From: Clostridia bacterium
GTDB lineage: Bacteria; Bacillota; Clostridia; Christensenellales; Aristaeellaceae
DNA length: 8,194 bases
Direction: 5' to 3'
Assembly: GCA_017469605.1 (NCBI GenBank)
Contig: JAFUGB010000007.1
Location: forward strand, 1-8,194
The notes below the pieces were generated by a model. It saw only the letters and a list, made by a program, of their open reading frames with translations. It did not search any database and had not been told where the DNA came from. Position numbers and translations under genes: made by a program. Within the stretch, counting starts at the first letter, position 1; each line of letters opens with the position of its first letter. Shown piece after piece: positions 6,554 through 8,194 of this stretch.

Positions 6554-7385
6554 CAGCGGGCTGCTTGCCCTTTTATACGGTACGGTGCTTGGGCGAACGC
6601 TGCTGCGGCCGCTGATCTCCCGCCCGGTGTCCAAGGCGGCGGGCCGCTTTATGGACAGCGCCATATCCCGGCCATTGATCCCCCGGTTTATCCGAAGCAA
6701 CGGCATCGACATGGCCGAGTATGAAGCCGAGACGTATCAAAGCTTCAATGCCTTTTTCACCCGGCGGATCCGTTCGGAGGCTCGCCCCATGGAACCTGAT
6801 CCGGAGCGCCTGATGGCGCCCTGCGACGGCAGGCTCAGCGTATACGCCATTGATGAGGACAGCGTATTTACCGTTAAAAACAGCCGATATGATGTGAGCG
6901 CCCTGTTGGGGGGCGACGGGCGGGCGGCGGACTTTGTGGGCGGCACCTGCCTGGTGTTCAGGCTTTCGGTGGATGATTACCATCGGTATCATTACCTGGA
7001 CGACGGCACCAAGGAGGACAATCATTTTGTGCCCGGGGTGCTGCATACCGTGCGCCCCATTGCCCTGGCCCACACAGCGGTGTTCATCCAGAACTGCCGG
7101 GAATACACTTTTATGCGCACAGCGCATTTTGGCACGGTGGCCCAGGTTGAGGTAGGGGCCCTGCTGGTGGGCAGGATCAGCAACGATCAGCAATCAGGCG
7201 CTTTTACCCGGGGACAGGAAAAGGGAAGGTTTTTGTATGGCGGCTCCACCGTCGTGCTGCTGCTGCAAAAGGACGCGGCGGTGATCGACGAGCGTTTCTG
7301 GCGGGCCACAGCCCGGGATGAGGAAACGCGGGTAAAGCTTGGCGAGGGCATCGGCTTCTCGCAAACAGGAGGGAAACATGCGTAA
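6534..7385 (+). CDS. psd: Phosphatidylserine decarboxylase proenzyme
   Basis: Psd converts phosphatidylserine to phosphatidylethanolamine with loss of CO2, using a pyruvoyl group made by self-cleavage. The 283-residue proenzyme has the processing motif GGST (236-239). Cleavage between Gly237 and Ser238 would give a beta chain of 237 residues and a small alpha chain of 46. Likely active-site residues are Asp98 in APCDGRLSVY and His153 in DDYHRYHYLDD, with VEVGALLVGRI (205-215) also typical of the family. The N-terminal YGTVLGRTLLRPLI region is weakly hydrophobic and probably membrane-associating. ATG 6534 lies inside pssA, eight bases after GGTGGT (6520-6525), a moderate ribosome binding site, consistent with translational coupling. 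The 3' end overlaps the rhomboid-like gene by eight bases. GGST, not the LGST of E. coli, is seen, but the cleaved Gly-Ser is intact. Confidence 0.96.
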   Translation: MAPAPSDSGLLALLYGTVLGRTLLRPLISRPVSKAAGRFMDSAISRPLIPRFIRSNGIDMAEYEAETYQSFNAFFTRRIRSEARPMEPDPERLMAPCDGRLSVYAIDEDSVFTVKNSRYDVSALLGGDGRAADFVGGTCLVFRLSVDDYHRYHYLDDGTKEDNHFVPGVLHTVRPIALAHTAVFIQNCREYTFMRTAHFGTVAQVEVGALLVGRISNDQQSGAFTRGQEKGRFLYGGSTVVLLLQKDAAVIDERFWRATARDEETRVKLGEGIGFSQTGGKHA

Positions 7386-8058
7386 ATGGATCAGCGCAAT
7401 CGAGCGCAGGTTATACAAATACAACATCCCGCCCATCATGAAGAATTTCGTTTTTGCCATGGGCGGTGTGTTCATCCTGGACCTGTTTATGGGCATGACC
7501 ACGGCGTATACCACCCGGGTCAGCCTGATCAGCTATTTGACGTTGAATATTCCGCTGGTGCTGCGCGGGCAGGTCTGGCGGCTGGTTACCTGGCTGTTTG
7601 TGCCCCAGCAAAACAGCCTGCTTTGGATGCTGCTCAGCCTGTATTTCTATTATATGATCGGCACCGCGTTGGAAAATCGCTGGGGGCCCCGCCGGTTCTT
7701 GATCTATTATGTGATCGGCGCGCTGGCCAATATCGCGGGCGCTTTCATCGCCCATGCTCTTACGGGCTATGGTTATGGCGTTAATACCTATCTGTATTAT
7801 TCACTGTTTCTGGCTTTCGCGGCGCTTTATCCCGATATGCAGTTCATGCTGTTCTTCTTCCTGCCGGTAAAGGCCAAATGGCTGGCGGCCATCGACCTAA
7901 TATATTTCCTCATGGCGATTCTCACCGGCGGCGCCAGCCTGCGCCTGGCGGCCATCGCGTCCCTGATCAACGTGGCGCTGTTCTTTGGAGAAGATCTGTA
8001 TCAGCTGGGCCGCAGGACTTACTTCCAGTGGCAGCGGCGCCGGCAGTGGCGGCAGTGA
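7378..8058 (+). CDS. Rhomboid-fold membrane protein lacking catalytic residues
   Basis: This 226-residue protein has about six hydrophobic helices and rhomboid-family landmarks: GQVWRLVTWLFVP (64-76) and GTALENRWGPRRFLIYY (95-111), equivalent to the WR and E-x-x-WG motifs. Active rhomboids then carry a catalytic GxSG in helix 4 and a histidine in helix 6. Here the helix 4 region reads VNTYLYYSLFLAFAALYPD (135-153) with no GxSG, and no histidine occurs after His126, so proteolysis is not expected. The tail (211-226) is basic. The start is ATG 7378 with AGGAGGG four bases upstream, inside the end of psd. As the last gene of the lipid operon it may be a derlin-like or scaffold-type partner of membrane proteins. 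Function is unknown; the rhomboid-like fold is fairly secure. Confidence 0.8.
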   Translation: MRKWISAIERRLYKYNIPPIMKNFVFAMGGVFILDLFMGMTTAYTTRVSLISYLTLNIPLVLRGQVWRLVTWLFVPQQNSLLWMLLSLYFYYMIGTALENRWGPRRFLIYYVIGALANIAGAFIAHALTGYGYGVNTYLYYSLFLAFAALYPDMQFMLFFFLPVKAKWLAAIDLIYFLMAILTGGASLRLAAIASLINVALFFGEDLYQLGRRTYFQWQRRRQWRQ

Positions 8059-8071
8059 GATGGGAAACAAC

Positions 8072-8112
8072 CCCGGTCACGTTCAGGCAGCGATAACCTG
8101 GGATTTGACGGG
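8072..8112. repeat. Imperfect inverted repeat downstream of the lipid operon
   Basis: CCC-GTCA (8072-8079, one bulged G) can pair with TGACGGG (8106-8112), enclosing a smaller CAGG/CCTG stem (8084-8087 with 8097-8100). It begins 13 bases after the last stop codon. No T tract follows, so it is not a standard intrinsic terminator. It could be chance, but it is the first of three in a row. Confidence 0.35.
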
Positions 8113-8124
8113 AGAGGGAAACGA

Positions 8125-8145
8125 TAGGGGCCTATGCGGCCCCTA
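8125..8145. repeat. Perfect hairpin, eight-pair GC stem
   Basis: TAGGGGCC (8125-8132) pairs fully with GGCCCCTA (8138-8145) around a TATGC loop. Neither strand has a proper T tract after it; the minus strand reads ATCGTTTCCC. It could help stop transcription of the operon or protect the 3' end of the mRNA. Confidence 0.6.
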
Positions 8146-8155
8146 AGACCCCGCA

Positions 8156-8176
8156 CCAGGAGATTTCATCTCCTGG
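8156..8176. repeat. Perfect hairpin, nine-pair stem
   Basis: CCAGGAGAT (8156-8164) pairs fully with ATCTCCTGG (8168-8176) around a TTC loop, ten bases after the previous hairpin. No confident gene covers it. A minus-strand frame stays open from the window edge to a TAG at 8145-8143, but only 16 codons are visible and the reading cannot be judged. Confidence 0.6.
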
Positions 8177-8194
8177 ACCTCGGCGGCGACAGCC

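Noticed and set aside
8143..8193. Minus-strand coding fragment ending in TAG, possible convergent gene
   Set aside because: Only 16 codons are visible and they overlap two perfect hairpins; this cannot be told apart from a non-coding repeat without the sequence to the right.

Overview
The window is ordinary bacterial chromosome, densely coded and moderately GC-rich. It most likely comes from an uncultured Bacillota of the class Clostridia, such as a gut-type species. The reasons are strong AGGAGG-type ribosome binding sites, two TTG starts, TGn-extended -10 promoters, a single-chain (alpha2) glycyl-tRNA synthetase with a zinc ribbon, a sensor kinase with the clostridial 'FVRGDS' catalytic-domain style, and adjacent pssA-psd genes. 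The organism is inferred from gene style, not from a marker gene.

Layout. The left end (1-1251, minus strand) is the first 417 codons of glycyl-tRNA synthetase, cut off by the window edge. It has a near-consensus promoter and a leader too short for a T-box. A 172-base divergent intergenic region separates it from a plus-strand two-component system: an OmpR-type response regulator (1424-2122) overlapping a multi-pass sensor histidine kinase (2119-4026). This unit ends in a strong GC hairpin terminator (4043-4072). In front of the regulator, two copies of an 11-base direct repeat 34 bases apart flank the weak -35 site, which suggests a regulated promoter.

A new promoter (4109-4137) then drives five tightly packed plus-strand genes: a PAP2/Aur1-like membrane phosphatase or phosphotransferase (4170-4838), a YbhN/MprF-N-type lipid flippase-like protein (4835-5854), phosphatidylserine synthase pssA (5861-6553), phosphatidylserine decarboxylase psd (6534-7385) and a rhomboid-fold membrane protein without catalytic residues (7378-8058). 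Four of the five overlap a neighbour, and the remaining junction is 6 bases, so this is almost certainly one operon.

How they work together. PssA and Psd form the two-step route from CDP-diacylglycerol to phosphatidylethanolamine. The PAP2 and YbhN-like proteins probably handle lipid phosphates and lipid translocation in the same membrane. The rhomboid-like protein may be a non-proteolytic membrane-protein partner. The final 136 bases carry no confident gene but hold three inverted repeats in a row, two of them perfect, which may be a terminator-like or dispersed repeat element.

No CRISPR array, transposase, tRNA, rRNA or phage gene was seen. The genes are recognisable families. The less routine points are the dead rhomboid inside a phospholipid operon, the repeated operator-like sequence, and the structured tail.
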